This document shows, piece after piece, positions 33,447 to 33,447 of a stretch of DNA of 33,447 nt (positions are counted from its first letter, which is position 1; each line of letters begins with the position of its first letter). A program made the position numbers and the translations under genes. The notes under the pieces were generated by a model. The model was given only the letters and a program-made list of their open reading frames with translations. It searched no databases and was not told the origin of the DNA. Origin of the DNA: Singulisphaera sp. GP187 (lineage in GTDB: Bacteria > Planctomycetota > Planctomycetia > Gemmatales > Gemmataceae); NCBI GenBank assembly GCA_945861245.1, contig CAMAUE010000049.1, positions 1 through 33,447 of the forward strand, in the 5' to 3' direction.

Positions 33447-33447
33447 T

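Overview
The window reads as chromosomal DNA of a planctomycete, most likely near the Gemmataceae. The evidence is a secreted protein with the N-terminal motif LEDKILPSG, a dehydrogenase-type propeller/HEAT/cytochrome c protein of the PVC kind, tandem DUF2330 proteins, a WD40 protein with a signal peptide, an ECF sigma/anti-sigma pair, and a 56-residue Arg/Lys-rich protein of a type common in planctomycetes. Coding density is ordinary. No tRNA, rRNA, transposase, phage gene or CRISPR array was seen.

Layout. 1-2745 (minus): an M23-like exported peptidase gene whose reading frame is broken by one in-frame TGA but stays open to the left edge, and a small anchored protein upstream of it. 2746-3515: a gene-poor divergent region with heptanucleotide repeats and orphan palindrome arms. 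3516-7224 (plus): rlmN, then an ECF sigma factor, its probable anti-sigma factor and an exported helical protein in one cluster. 7312-13273 (plus): a beta-sandwich protein, two DUF2330 paralogues and a WD40 protein. 13351-15674: the 56-residue gene (minus) and a di-haem cytochrome with EF-hand-like loops (plus). 15766-18016 (minus): an MFS transporter and an HpcH/HpaI aldolase. 18887-21183 (plus): a YhaM-like HD exoribonuclease and an exported protein. 21272-23326 (minus): an APC-type permease. 24074-27308 (plus): a sigma-54 activator without a sensor domain, then an exported fusion of a PQQ-like propeller and an alpha/beta hydrolase. 27753-31043 (minus): the large propeller/HEAT/cytochrome protein. 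31448-33256 (plus): an exported proline-rich protein and a ParA-type ATPase.

The most unusual signal lies between the genes. Nearly every transcription-unit boundary carries a long palindrome from one of several unrelated sequence families. Family A is the clearest: seven copies share a 20-base arm around an unconserved centre of about 14 bases. Six are exactly 54 bp and one is 55 bp, and every copy lies 11-34 bases after the stop codon of a plus-strand gene. In several families each arm is itself a small palindrome. Where an arm has changed, the change usually keeps a G-U pair in the transcript of the adjacent gene and would be a mismatch on the other strand. This suggests an RNA-level role at 3' ends (stability, processing or termination without a U-tract). 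The set is a candidate undescribed hairpin system; mobility as non-autonomous repeats is the main alternative.

Gene starts were moved inward from the longest open frame wherever a ribosome binding site, signal peptide or intergenic palindrome showed the longest frame to be wrong.
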